Positions 1 to 5,285 of a stretch of DNA of 15,872 bases are shown here, one piece after another; position 1 is the first letter of the stretch, and each line of letters begins with the position of its first letter. A program made the translations under genes and the position numbers. The DNA comes from an uncultured Clostridia bacterium (lineage in GTDB: Bacteria > Bacillota > Clostridia > Oscillospirales > Oscillospiraceae): NCBI GenBank assembly GCA_945613045.1, contig CALZAG010000022.1, positions 1-15,872 on the forward strand, given 5' to 3'. Below the pieces are notes generated by a model. That model saw nothing but the letters and a program-made list of their open reading frames with translations, was not told the DNA's origin and made no database searches.

Positions 1-31
1 GGGAGATTTGTCAACATTTTATTAAAATCGC

Positions 32-60
32 TTGAAGAATGTTAAGAGGAGCTGTATAAT
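32..60 (+). promoter_or_regulatory. Sigma-A type promoter for the CDF/PAP2 pair
   Basis: A -35 box TTGAAG (32-37) and a perfect -10 box TATAAT (55-60) are separated by 17 bases. Transcription would start near 67, leaving a short leader before the AGGGGG ribosome binding site (71-76) and the ATG at 84. The -35 box matches the consensus at four of six positions. The promoter is predicted from sequence only. Confidence 0.6.
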
Positions 61-83
61 CAAAATTCTCAGGGGGTGCAGAT

Positions 84-1253
84 ATGGTAACCTTTCTCTC
101 CAGATTATTTATAAAAAATCCCGGGGATTACTCAAACCCCGCCGTAAGGAATGCCTACGGCAGCCTGTGCAGCTTATTGGGCATATTCCTGAATGTTCTG
201 CTGTTCGCCGGCAAGTACGCAGCCGGAGCGATCTCCGGCTCCATAGCCATCACCGCCGACGCCTTCAACAACCTTTCCGACGCCGGATCTTCGATTATCT
301 CCCTGCTGGGCTTCCGGCTCTCGGGCAAGAAGCCCGACCCGGATCACCCCTTCGGCCACGGCAGGATAGAGTACATATGCGGCCTGGCTGTGGCGGCTAT
401 GATAGTCGTCATGGGCGTTGAGCTGCTTACAAGCTCCGTCCGGAAGATAATCAGCCCCGAGGCCATCGAGGTTGGGCTGCTTCCGGCGGCGATACTGCTG
501 GCGTCCATCTGCGTGAAGGTCTATATGTGCCTGTACAACAGGAGCGTGGGCAAAAAGATAGGCTCCACCGCGATGATGGCAACGGGCACCGACAGCCTTT
601 CCGATTCGATAGCAACGACTGTGGTGCTGATTTCGATGGGCGTTTCGTATGTATTCAAGGTGAACATAGACGGCTACGCCGGAGTGCTGGTCGCGCTGTT
701 CATCCTTTTCGCGGGCTATGGCGTGGCAAAGGACACACTCTCCCCGCTGCTGGGTCAGGCGCCGGATCCGGAGCTTGTCGAAAACATAGAAAAGCTCGTG
801 ATGAGCAGCGGCTCGGTCATAGGTATGCACGACCTCGTGGTGCACGATTACGGTCCGGGCAGGCTGATGATAAGCCTCCACGCGGAGGTCGACGGCAGGG
901 GAGACATTTTTGAGCTGCACGATGAGATAGACCTCATTGAACGCAGGCTCAAGGAGGACCTCGGCTGCGAGGCGACGATACACATGGATCCCGTCGAGAC
1001 CGACAATGAGCAGGTGGCGGCCGAGCGCAGAGAGCTTGAGGCCGTGCTCGCCGACGTCGGCGGCATTATCAGCATGCATGATTTCCGCATCGTCGTCGGT
1101 CCTACCCATACAAATCTTATCTTCGACGTCGTTATCTCCGCCGACTCAAAGAAAACCCCAGAGGAGATACGCCGTGAGGTCTGCGCGGCGGTCGAGGAAA
1201 GGCTCCCGAACCGATTTGCCGTCGTTAACGTAGATACGTCCTTTGTGAAATAG
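84..1253 (+). CDS. Cation diffusion facilitator (CDF) family metal transporter with duplicated C-terminal domain
   Basis: This is a 389-residue proton-coupled divalent metal exporter of the inner membrane. The N-terminal half (about 25-220) is the six-helix CDF domain. Residues in the transport-site positions are D59 and N63 (in TADAFNNLSD) and D170 and D174 (in TDSLSD). The family motif HPFGHGR is at 88-94. Well-studied zinc CDFs have His where D170 sits, so this tetrad resembles that of manganese-linked CDFs; the metal is inferred. The cytoplasmic tail is unusually long. It holds two related copies of the CDF C-terminal domain, about 228-305 (GMHDLVVHDYGPGRLMIS) and about 312-389 (SMHDFRIVVGPTHTNLIF). 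The start is supported by AGGGGG at 71-76. The PAP2 gene follows after two bases. Family assignment is firm; metal identity is not. Confidence 0.93.
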   Translation: MVTFLSRLFIKNPGDYSNPAVRNAYGSLCSLLGIFLNVLLFAGKYAAGAISGSIAITADAFNNLSDAGSSIISLLGFRLSGKKPDPDHPFGHGRIEYICGLAVAAMIVVMGVELLTSSVRKIISPEAIEVGLLPAAILLASICVKVYMCLYNRSVGKKIGSTAMMATGTDSLSDSIATTVVLISMGVSYVFKVNIDGYAGVLVALFILFAGYGVAKDTLSPLLGQAPDPELVENIEKLVMSSGSVIGMHDLVVHDYGPGRLMISLHAEVDGRGDIFELHDEIDLIERRLKEDLGCEATIHMDPVETDNEQVAAERRELEAVLADVGGIISMHDFRIVVGPTHTNLIFDVVISADSKKTPEEIRREVCAAVEERLPNRFAVVNVDTSFVK

Positions 1254-1255
1254 AT

Positions 1256-1930
1256 ATGATGCATGTAAAAAGTCTGAAAAAACCGCTGCTGCCTAAATAT
1301 TCATATATTCCGCTGCTGTTTACCGTCGTTCTGCACTTTTCCGTTTACAACGGCACAAAGCTGATAAACGGCTTCCGTACACCCGCGGACGTCAGTCTCC
1401 CCATCGACGCGGCCATCCCGCTCGTGCCCGAATGGACGTTCATATATGCGTTCACCTTCCTGTTCTGGGGCGCGGGGCTGATAATGACGGCGCGTCAGGA
1501 AAAGCCGCTGTGCTACAGACTGCTGGGCTGCGTTGTGACGGCCGAGCTCATATGCATGGTATTCTTCCTGCTGCTGCCGTCCTATGTAATTCGTCCCGAG
1601 CTTGAGGTCGACGGCCTTTCCTCGTGGATGCTGTCGGTAATATATTCAATGGATGAGCCGACCAACTGCTTCCCCTCCATGCACTGCCTGCTGACCTACA
1701 TGGTGTTCCGCCAGTCGCTGCACTGCGATAGCGTCAGGCCGTGGATGAAGGTCTTTGCCGGGCTCGTCACCGTGCTGGTGTGCCTTTCGACGGTTTTCGT
1801 CAAGCAGCACGTGGTGCTTGACGTTATCGGCGGGCTTGCCTGCGGCGAAATAGCCATGCAGTGGGGCATGAAATCGTCAGCGTGGAAAATTTTTGATAAA
1901 TTAAATAAAAAACTCTTGCCAAATGCCTGA
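1256..1930 (+). CDS. PAP2-superfamily integral membrane protein (phosphatase or phosphotransferase)
   Basis: This 224-residue protein has about six hydrophobic segments (near 18-32, 60-78, 88-108, 122-132, 145-152 and 164-200). It carries two of the three PAP2 signatures: FPSMH at 139-143 and S-T-V-F-V-K-Q-H-V-V-L-D at 178-189, giving H143, H185 and D189 as the likely catalytic residues. The Arg expected after S178 is Thr, and no clear KxxxxxxRP motif is present. This is closer to the AUR1/inositol-phosphotransferase branch than to classical undecaprenyl-diphosphate phosphatases. The reaction is probably phosphate-ester transfer or hydrolysis on a lipid, but the substrate cannot be told. The gene begins two bases after the CDF stop, at a double ATG with no strong ribosome binding site, so translational coupling is likely. 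The second ATG at 1259 is an equally possible start. Confidence 0.85.
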   Translation: MMHVKSLKKPLLPKYSYIPLLFTVVLHFSVYNGTKLINGFRTPADVSLPIDAAIPLVPEWTFIYAFTFLFWGAGLIMTARQEKPLCYRLLGCVVTAELICMVFFLLLPSYVIRPELEVDGLSSWMLSVIYSMDEPTNCFPSMHCLLTYMVFRQSLHCDSVRPWMKVFAGLVTVLVCLSTVFVKQHVVLDVIGGLACGEIAMQWGMKSSAWKIFDKLNKKLLPNA

Positions 1931-1944
1931 ATATATGTTTTAAT
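1916..1944 (+). promoter_or_regulatory. Extended -10 promoter for the small secreted protein
   Basis: A -35 box TTGCCA (1916-1921) lies 17 bases before a -10 box TTTAAT (1939-1944). Each matches its consensus at five of six positions, and a TGT extension sits directly before the -10 box. The -35 overlaps the end of the PAP2 gene. Transcription would start near 1951, giving a leader of about 60 bases. Predicted by eye. Confidence 0.6.
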
Positions 1945-2012
1945 AGGACTACACAAAAGAGCCGCAAATGTATAAATTTGAACAAAAACCTAAAAACAGG
2001 AGGAAAGAATTC

Positions 2013-2423
2013 ATGGAAAACACCCGTTGCAAGAAATTTACATTGGCGTTTGTTGCTGTAGTCATGATGTTTGCTCTGGTTCTGGCTCCCGCAGGCTATG
2101 CCGACGCCGCTGAGCCCACAGGTGAGCTTGCCGCCGCCGTGGAAAAGACCCAGGCCACCGTTGCCGCGAAGCTTGAAGAGGTCAAGGCCGGCATCGGCGA
2201 GAAGATAGGCGTTGACAATGTAACTCTCGAGTATCTCTGGAATTACGGCGATGATATCGAAGCGGGCGTGGAAGGCGCCACCGACGATTTCGTGGCAATG
2301 CTCGAGGGCATCGGCGCGGCCTATGACAACGGCGACATCGAGGGCATCATGAAGACCCCCAAGACCTTTGTCGACGGTCTCAAGGCGTATGTCGACGGCA
2401 TCAAGGACGTTGTCCTTCCCTGA
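2013..2423 (+). CDS. Small secreted protein of unknown function
   Basis: This 136-residue protein is not recognised. The start at 2013 is chosen because a full AGGAGGA (1998-2004) sits eight bases upstream; an in-frame ATG at 1968 has no such site. The N-terminus is a clear Sec signal peptide: basic MENTRCKKF, a hydrophobic core of about 17 residues, and a likely signal peptidase I site around ADA-AEP (near residues 31-32). It has no lipobox cysteine. The mature part is about 104 residues, acidic, rich in Ala, Glu and Asp, without cysteine, probably mostly helical, and ends in VVLP. It has its own promoter, a near-ideal ribosome binding site and a terminator, so it is probably an abundant single-gene product exported to the envelope or medium. 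No catalytic motif or known domain is visible. Confidence 0.85.
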   Translation: MENTRCKKFTLAFVAVVMMFALVLAPAGYADAAEPTGELAAAVEKTQATVAAKLEEVKAGIGEKIGVDNVTLEYLWNYGDDIEAGVEGATDDFVAMLEGIGAAYDNGDIEGIMKTPKTFVDGLKAYVDGIKDVVLP

Positions 2424-2444
2424 GCCATAAGATCATACTGAATT

Positions 2445-2481
2445 TAAGCTTCCCTGAAAACCCGGGGAAGCTTACTTTTTT
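2445..2481 (+). terminator. Rho-independent terminator after the secreted-protein gene
   Basis: A perfect 10-bp stem, TAAGCTTCCC (2445-2454) with GGGAAGCTTA (2465-2474), has a 10-base loop and is followed by TTTTTT (2476-2481). It closes the single-gene unit. Confidence 0.9.
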
Positions 2482-2490
2482 ATATATGTA

Positions 2491-2518
2491 TTGCATTTTC
2501 GCAGGATTGCTGTAAAAT
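2491..2518 (+). promoter_or_regulatory. Promoter for the UPF0237-UPF0210 pair
   Basis: A -35 box TTGCAT (2491-2496) and a -10 box TAAAAT (2513-2518) are separated by 16 bases and lie directly after a terminator. The predicted transcription start is near 2525, about 37 bases before the ATG at 2562. Confidence 0.5.
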
Positions 2519-2561
2519 CCATAGTGAATACAGGATCAACATTAAAACCTCAGGAGGAAAT

Positions 2562-2831
2562 ATGAAAGCTGTAATGACGGTCATCGGCGCCGACTGCATA
2601 GGCATCGTGGCGCAGGTCAGCACTCTGCTGGCGAAAATGAATGTGAACATACTGGACATGAGCCAAACCATCATGGAGGGACTTTTTACCATGACCATGC
2701 TGGTGGATACCGAAAAATCCGAGCATAAGCTTGAGGATATACGCGGCGCCCTCGACGCAAAGGGCGCGGAGATGGGCCTGAAGATCCGCATACAGCGCGC
2801 GGATATCTTTACCGCGATGCACAGGATATGA
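2562..2831 (+). CDS. UPF0237 family ACT-domain protein
   Basis: This 89-residue protein is a single ACT domain. It opens with MKAVMTVIGADCIGIVAQVS, the usual first strand and Gly-containing turn, followed by LAKMNVNILDMSQTIMEG. This layout matches the UPF0237 family, stand-alone ACT proteins related to the N-terminal part of glycine-cleavage regulators such as GcvR. ACT domains commonly bind amino acids and act as allosteric modules; no ligand is established here. The start is supported by AGGAGG at 2552-2557. The UPF0210 gene follows after nine bases. These two families are habitual neighbours, so the ACT protein probably senses or regulates for its partner, but the job of the pair is unknown. 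Confidence 0.92.
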   Translation: MKAVMTVIGADCIGIVAQVSTLLAKMNVNILDMSQTIMEGLFTMTMLVDTEKSEHKLEDIRGALDAKGAEMGLKIRIQRADIFTAMHRI

Positions 2832-2840
2832 GGTGAAGCG

Positions 2841-4199
2841 ATGCTCAATCTTGCCGATATTAAACAGACGGTGGATATGATCGACCACCAGCATCTGGAC
2901 ATCCGCACCATAACCATGGGCATATCACTGCTCGACTGCGCCCATCCCGATACAGGGCGCTGCGCCGGGAAGATCTACGACAAGATATGCCGCAGGGCCG
3001 AGCGCCTTGTCGCCGTCGGCTGCGACATTGAAAGCGAGTTCGGCATCCCCATCGTGAACAAGCGCATATCCGTAACTCCCATAGCGCTCGTCGCCGCCGG
3101 CTGCGAGGGAGGAGACTGCGTCGAGCTTGCCAAAGCTCTGGACCGGGCGGCGAAAAGCTGCGGCGTAAATTTCATCGGCGGCTATTCCGCTCTGGTGCAC
3201 AAGGGCTTCACCGAGGGCGACCGGAGGCTCATCGAGAGCATACCCCGCGCCCTGGCGGAAACGGAGCTGGTTTGCTCAAGCGTCAATATCGCCACCACCA
3301 AGGCCGGCATAAACATGGACGCCGTCGCGCTGATGGGAAGGATAATCAAGGAGACGGCGGCCCTCACCGCCGACAGGGACGGCTTCGGCTGCGCAAAGCT
3401 CGTCGTGTTTGCAAACGCCGTTGAGGACAACCCCTTCATGGCCGGAGCCTTCCACGGCGTGGGCGAGGGCGAGAGCGTCATTAACGTTGGCGTGTCAGGC
3501 CCCGGAGTCGTGCACAGCGCGCTCAGGGAGGTGCGGGGCAGGCCCTTTGACGAGGTTGCCGAGACCGTAAAGCGCACCGCCTTCCGCATAACGCGCATGG
3601 GCCAGCTCGTGGCTCAGGAGGCCTCGCGCCGTCTCGGCGTGCCCTTCGGCGTCGTGGATCTGTCCCTCGCGCCCACTCCCGCGGTCGGCGACAGCGTTGC
3701 CCGCATACTCGAGGAAATGGGACTTGAGACCTGCGGCACCCACGGCACCACGGCGGCTCTTGCCCTGCTCAACGACGCGGTGAAAAAGGGCGGCATAATG
3801 GCCTCCGGCCATGTGGGCGGCCTGTCGGGCGCGTTCATCCCCGTCAGCGAGGACGAGGGCATGATAGCCGCCGCGGGCAGCGGCGTGCTGACCGTCGACA
3901 AGCTCGAGGCAATGACCTGCGTGTGCTCGGTGGGGCTTGACATGATCGCCGTGCCCGGCGACACTCCGGCCGAAACCATATCCGCCATAATAGCCGACGA
4001 GGCGGCGATAGGAATGGTAAACTCCAAGACCACGGCGGTCAGAGTGATCCCCGCTCCGGGAAAAACGGTGGGCGACGAGGTGCAGTTCGGCGGACTGCTC
4101 GGCAGCGCGCCGGTGATGCAGGTGCATAAGGAGAGCCCCAAGGCCTTCATAGACCGCGGCGGACGCATCCCCGCGCCCATGCAGAGCCTGAAAAACTGA
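2841..4199 (+). CDS. UPF0210 family protein of unknown function
   Basis: This 452-residue protein fits the UPF0210 family in length and motifs. Visible family-type stretches include NIATTKAGINMDAV (near 149-162), FANAVEDNPFMAGAFHGVGE (near 190-209), GVSGPGVV (near 217-224), and a Gly-rich C-terminal half with CGTHGTTAAL and SGHVGGLSGAFIPV. Databases often label the family "PFL family protein" from a fold resemblance to the glycyl-radical enzyme barrel. I see no glycyl-radical loop that would support pyruvate formate-lyase activity. No signal peptide or membrane segment is seen, so it is cytosolic. A GAGGTG site at 2830-2835 precedes the ATG. It is co-transcribed with UPF0237. No terminator lies between it and the next promoter, so read-through would run into the hairpins of the following leader. 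Confidence 0.93.
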   Translation: MLNLADIKQTVDMIDHQHLDIRTITMGISLLDCAHPDTGRCAGKIYDKICRRAERLVAVGCDIESEFGIPIVNKRISVTPIALVAAGCEGGDCVELAKALDRAAKSCGVNFIGGYSALVHKGFTEGDRRLIESIPRALAETELVCSSVNIATTKAGINMDAVALMGRIIKETAALTADRDGFGCAKLVVFANAVEDNPFMAGAFHGVGEGESVINVGVSGPGVVHSALREVRGRPFDEVAETVKRTAFRITRMGQLVAQEASRRLGVPFGVVDLSLAPTPAVGDSVARILEEMGLETCGTHGTTAALALLNDAVKKGGIMASGHVGGLSGAFIPVSEDEGMIAAAGSGVLTVDKLEAMTCVCSVGLDMIAVPGDTPAETISAIIADEAAIGMVNSKTTAVRVIPAPGKTVGDEVQFGGLLGSAPVMQVHKESPKAFIDRGGRIPAPMQSLKN

Positions 4200-4217
4200 A
4201 AAAATTCCGATCACATA

Positions 4218-4246
4218 TTGACAAAAAGTTTTTTGCTGAGTATAAT
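4218..4246 (+). promoter_or_regulatory. Perfect-consensus promoter of the aromatic amino acid operon
   Basis: TTGACA (4218-4223) and TATAAT (4241-4246) are both perfect, with the ideal 17-base spacer. Transcription should begin near 4253, giving about 305 bases of leader before the first structural gene at 4560. Such a strong promoter followed by two terminators indicates control by termination rather than by initiation. Confidence 0.85.
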
Positions 4247-4263
4247 TTAGCCTATCTTTCGGG

Positions 4264-4358
4264 AAAGGCAGGTCGCGGACGTGGTTATTTGCAGAAACAA
4301 CGCAATAATTAACGGTTCCGTGTCCGATTGCGCCCGGAACGCCGTTTCCATGCCCTTT
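4264..4358 (+). promoter_or_regulatory. Possible three-way-junction RNA structure in the operon leader
   Basis: Three helices can be drawn by eye. A closing helix pairs AAAGGCA (4264-4270) with TGCCCTTT (4351-4358), with one bulge. Helix 2 pairs CGGACGTGG (4276-4284) with CCGTGTCCG (4318-4326): nine pairs, two of them G-U, topped by a bulged hairpin (4285-4292 with 4302-4308). A small hairpin pairs GGAA (4336-4339) with TTCC (4346-4349). The closing helix would hide most of the ATG at 4350. I could not match it to any riboswitch or T-box consensus I know. It may only be the coding or untranslated 5' part of the attenuator, so the structure is tentative. Confidence 0.35.
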
Positions 4359-4448
4359 GCTTTCTTCAATGCAGTACGATTTTATGCGTACTGCATTTTT
4401 TACTACTATTATTACGGCTTTAATAAGATGACCCCGCAAAGGACGTGA
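4350..4448 (+). CDS. Phe/Tyr-rich attenuator leader peptide
   Basis: This 32-codon reading frame has Phe or Tyr at 12 of its first 23 positions. It opens MPFAFF, continues with FY at 11-12, and reaches FYYYYYGF at 16-23; the five Tyr codons TAC TAC TAT TAT TAC occupy 4401-4415. It ends at TGA 4446-4448. The composition is that of a regulatory leader peptide (compare the Phe-rich PheL and PheM leaders of enterobacteria), and it sits upstream of genes for Phe and Tyr synthesis. The peptide itself is expected to have no function; ribosome speed over the codons is the signal. The start is uncertain because no strong ribosome binding site precedes 4350. In-frame GTG codons at 4281 (AGGT seven bases upstream) and 4320 would give longer versions with the same end. 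Confidence 0.72.
   Translation: MPFAFFNAVRFYAYCIFYYYYYGFNKMTPQRT
4368..4401 (+). terminator. Leader terminator 1, embedded in the leader reading frame
   Basis: An 11-bp perfect stem, AATGCAGTACG (4368-4378) with CGTACTGCATT (4387-4397), has an 8-base loop and runs into a T-tract (4396-4401). It starts directly after the two adjacent Phe codons TTC TTC (4362-4367), and its 3' side runs into the Tyr run. A ribosome stalled on those Phe codons would cover the 5' arm of the stem. It can also end transcripts reading in from UPF0210. Confidence 0.85.
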
Positions 4449-4473
4449 ATAATGGCATGCCGCCGAGGCGGCG
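4406..4473 (+). promoter_or_regulatory. Attenuator pairing region (strand 1:2 and adjoining hairpin)
   Basis: Strand 1, CTATTATTACG (4406-4416), lies wholly within or at the edge of the Tyr codons. It can pair with CGTGAATAATGG (4444-4455): 11 pairs with one bulged G and one G-U pair. The leader stop TGA (4446-4448) is inside the second arm. This is the arrangement of classical attenuators: a ribosome stalled on Tyr frees strand 2, while one that reaches the stop masks it. Next comes a GC hairpin, GCCGC-CGAG-GCGGC (core 4459-4472). GCCGC (4459-4463) could instead pair with GCGGC (4491-4495) of terminator 2 as an antiterminator. Which fold prevails cannot be settled by eye. Confidence 0.5.
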
Positions 4474-4488
4474 CATATCTGTCATTAC

Positions 4489-4519
4489 GAGCGGCTTCCT
4501 TTACGGGAGCCGCTCTTTT
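4489..4519 (+). terminator. Leader terminator 2 (attenuator)
   Basis: The stem GAGCGGCTTCC (4489-4499) pairs with GGGAGCCGCTC (4505-4515): 11 pairs including one G-U, a 5-base loop, then TTTT (4516-4519). It lies between the leader stop codon and the first structural gene, where an attenuator is expected. The T-tract is short, in keeping with conditional rather than complete termination. Confidence 0.75.
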
Positions 4520-4559
4520 GCTCTGTAAATGCTTATATTCTCAGGAGGAAAAGAACATT

Positions 4560-5270
4560 ATGATAGCAGTATTCGTCAACATGGGCACCGTGCTGCTCGG
4601 CAGTCTCATCGGCATCCTGTGCCGGAACAAAATAAAGCAGGCGTATATCGACATCGTCATCTCCGCCCTTGCTCTGGTGACCATCGTCATAGGCGTCGGC
4701 AGCGCCGTCGGCTCAAATGACACGCTGTGTCTCATCATCTGCATAGTCATCGGCACCGTGCTCGGTACGCTCCTGAGGATAGACGAGGGCATCGACGGAG
4801 CGGGGGACTTTATAAAAAATAAAGTGCTTCGCGGCAAAAACCTCGGCGGGCGCTTTACCGAGGGCTTCGTTTCGGCAAGCATCCTGTTCTGCGTGGGCTC
4901 GATGACCATAATGGGCTCGTTCGAGGCGGGCATCAACCACAATTATGATATAATATTCGCCAAAAGCGCGCTCGACTTCGTCTCGTCAATGATGTTCGGC
5001 GCGGCCATGGGCCTGGGCGTCACCTTCTCCGCATTGTTCATCCTGGTGTTCCAGGGCGGGCTGACCCTGCTCGCGGGAGTGATATCGCCGTACCTCGGCG
5101 CGGACGTGGTCGCGGAGATGTCGGCCGTGGGCGGAACGATACTCATAGGAATGGGACTCAATATGCTGGAGCTTTCCCCGAAAAAGATCAAATCCGCAAA
5201 TATGCTCCCGGGAATCTTCCTCCCCATCGCATATATCCCCCTGTACGAGCTGATAACAAAACTATTCTGA
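4560..5270 (+). CDS. DUF554 family integral membrane protein
   Basis: This 236-residue protein has about seven hydrophobic segments, beginning MIAVFVNMGTVLLGSLIGIL. It contains the family-type stretch ILFCVGSMTIMGSFEAGINH and the later SALDFVSSMMFGAAMGLGVT. Length and motifs match DUF554 (B. subtilis YdfK, E. coli YqgA), a family of unknown function with transporter-like topology. The start at 4560 follows AGGAGG at 4543-4548, eleven bases away. An in-frame ATG at 4452 would add 36 residues translated from the terminator hairpins and is rejected. It is the first gene after the Phe/Tyr attenuator and ends 15 bases before pheA, so it is very likely co-transcribed with the aromatic genes. A role in moving an aromatic amino acid or pathway intermediate is a guess from position only. 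Confidence 0.9.
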   Translation: MIAVFVNMGTVLLGSLIGILCRNKIKQAYIDIVISALALVTIVIGVGSAVGSNDTLCLIICIVIGTVLGTLLRIDEGIDGAGDFIKNKVLRGKNLGGRFTEGFVSASILFCVGSMTIMGSFEAGINHNYDIIFAKSALDFVSSMMFGAAMGLGVTFSALFILVFQGGLTLLAGVISPYLGADVVAEMSAVGGTILIGMGLNMLELSPKKIKSANMLPGIFLPIAYIPLYELITKLF

Positions 5271-5285
5271 TGTGAGGTAAGAAAA

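Noticed and set aside
1968..2012. Longer start for the small secreted protein at 1968
   Set aside because: It would place a charged 15-residue segment before the signal peptide, while AGGAGGA sits at the right distance from 2013.
2841..4199. Pyruvate formate-lyase activity for the UPF0210 protein
   Set aside because: The common database label comes from fold similarity. The length and motifs are those of UPF0210, and no glycyl-radical motif is visible.
4253..4401. A T-box, ZTP, cobalamin or other known riboswitch, or 6S RNA, in the leader
   Set aside because: I looked for the T-box AGGGTGGNACCGCG core and the main riboswitch consensus stretches and did not find them. The Phe/Tyr reading frame explains the leader better.
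4452..4559. In-frame upstream extension of the DUF554 gene starting at ATG 4452
   Set aside because: The extension would be translated from the terminator 2 hairpin, has no ribosome binding site, and reads as low-complexity non-family sequence. A full AGGAGG lies before the ATG at 4560, which gives the normal family length.
4281..5270. The leader frame and DUF554 share one frame broken only by TGA 4446-4448, suggesting a stop read-through fusion
   Set aside because: The DUF554 start has its own strong ribosome binding site and normal family N-terminus. The stop fits the attenuator geometry.
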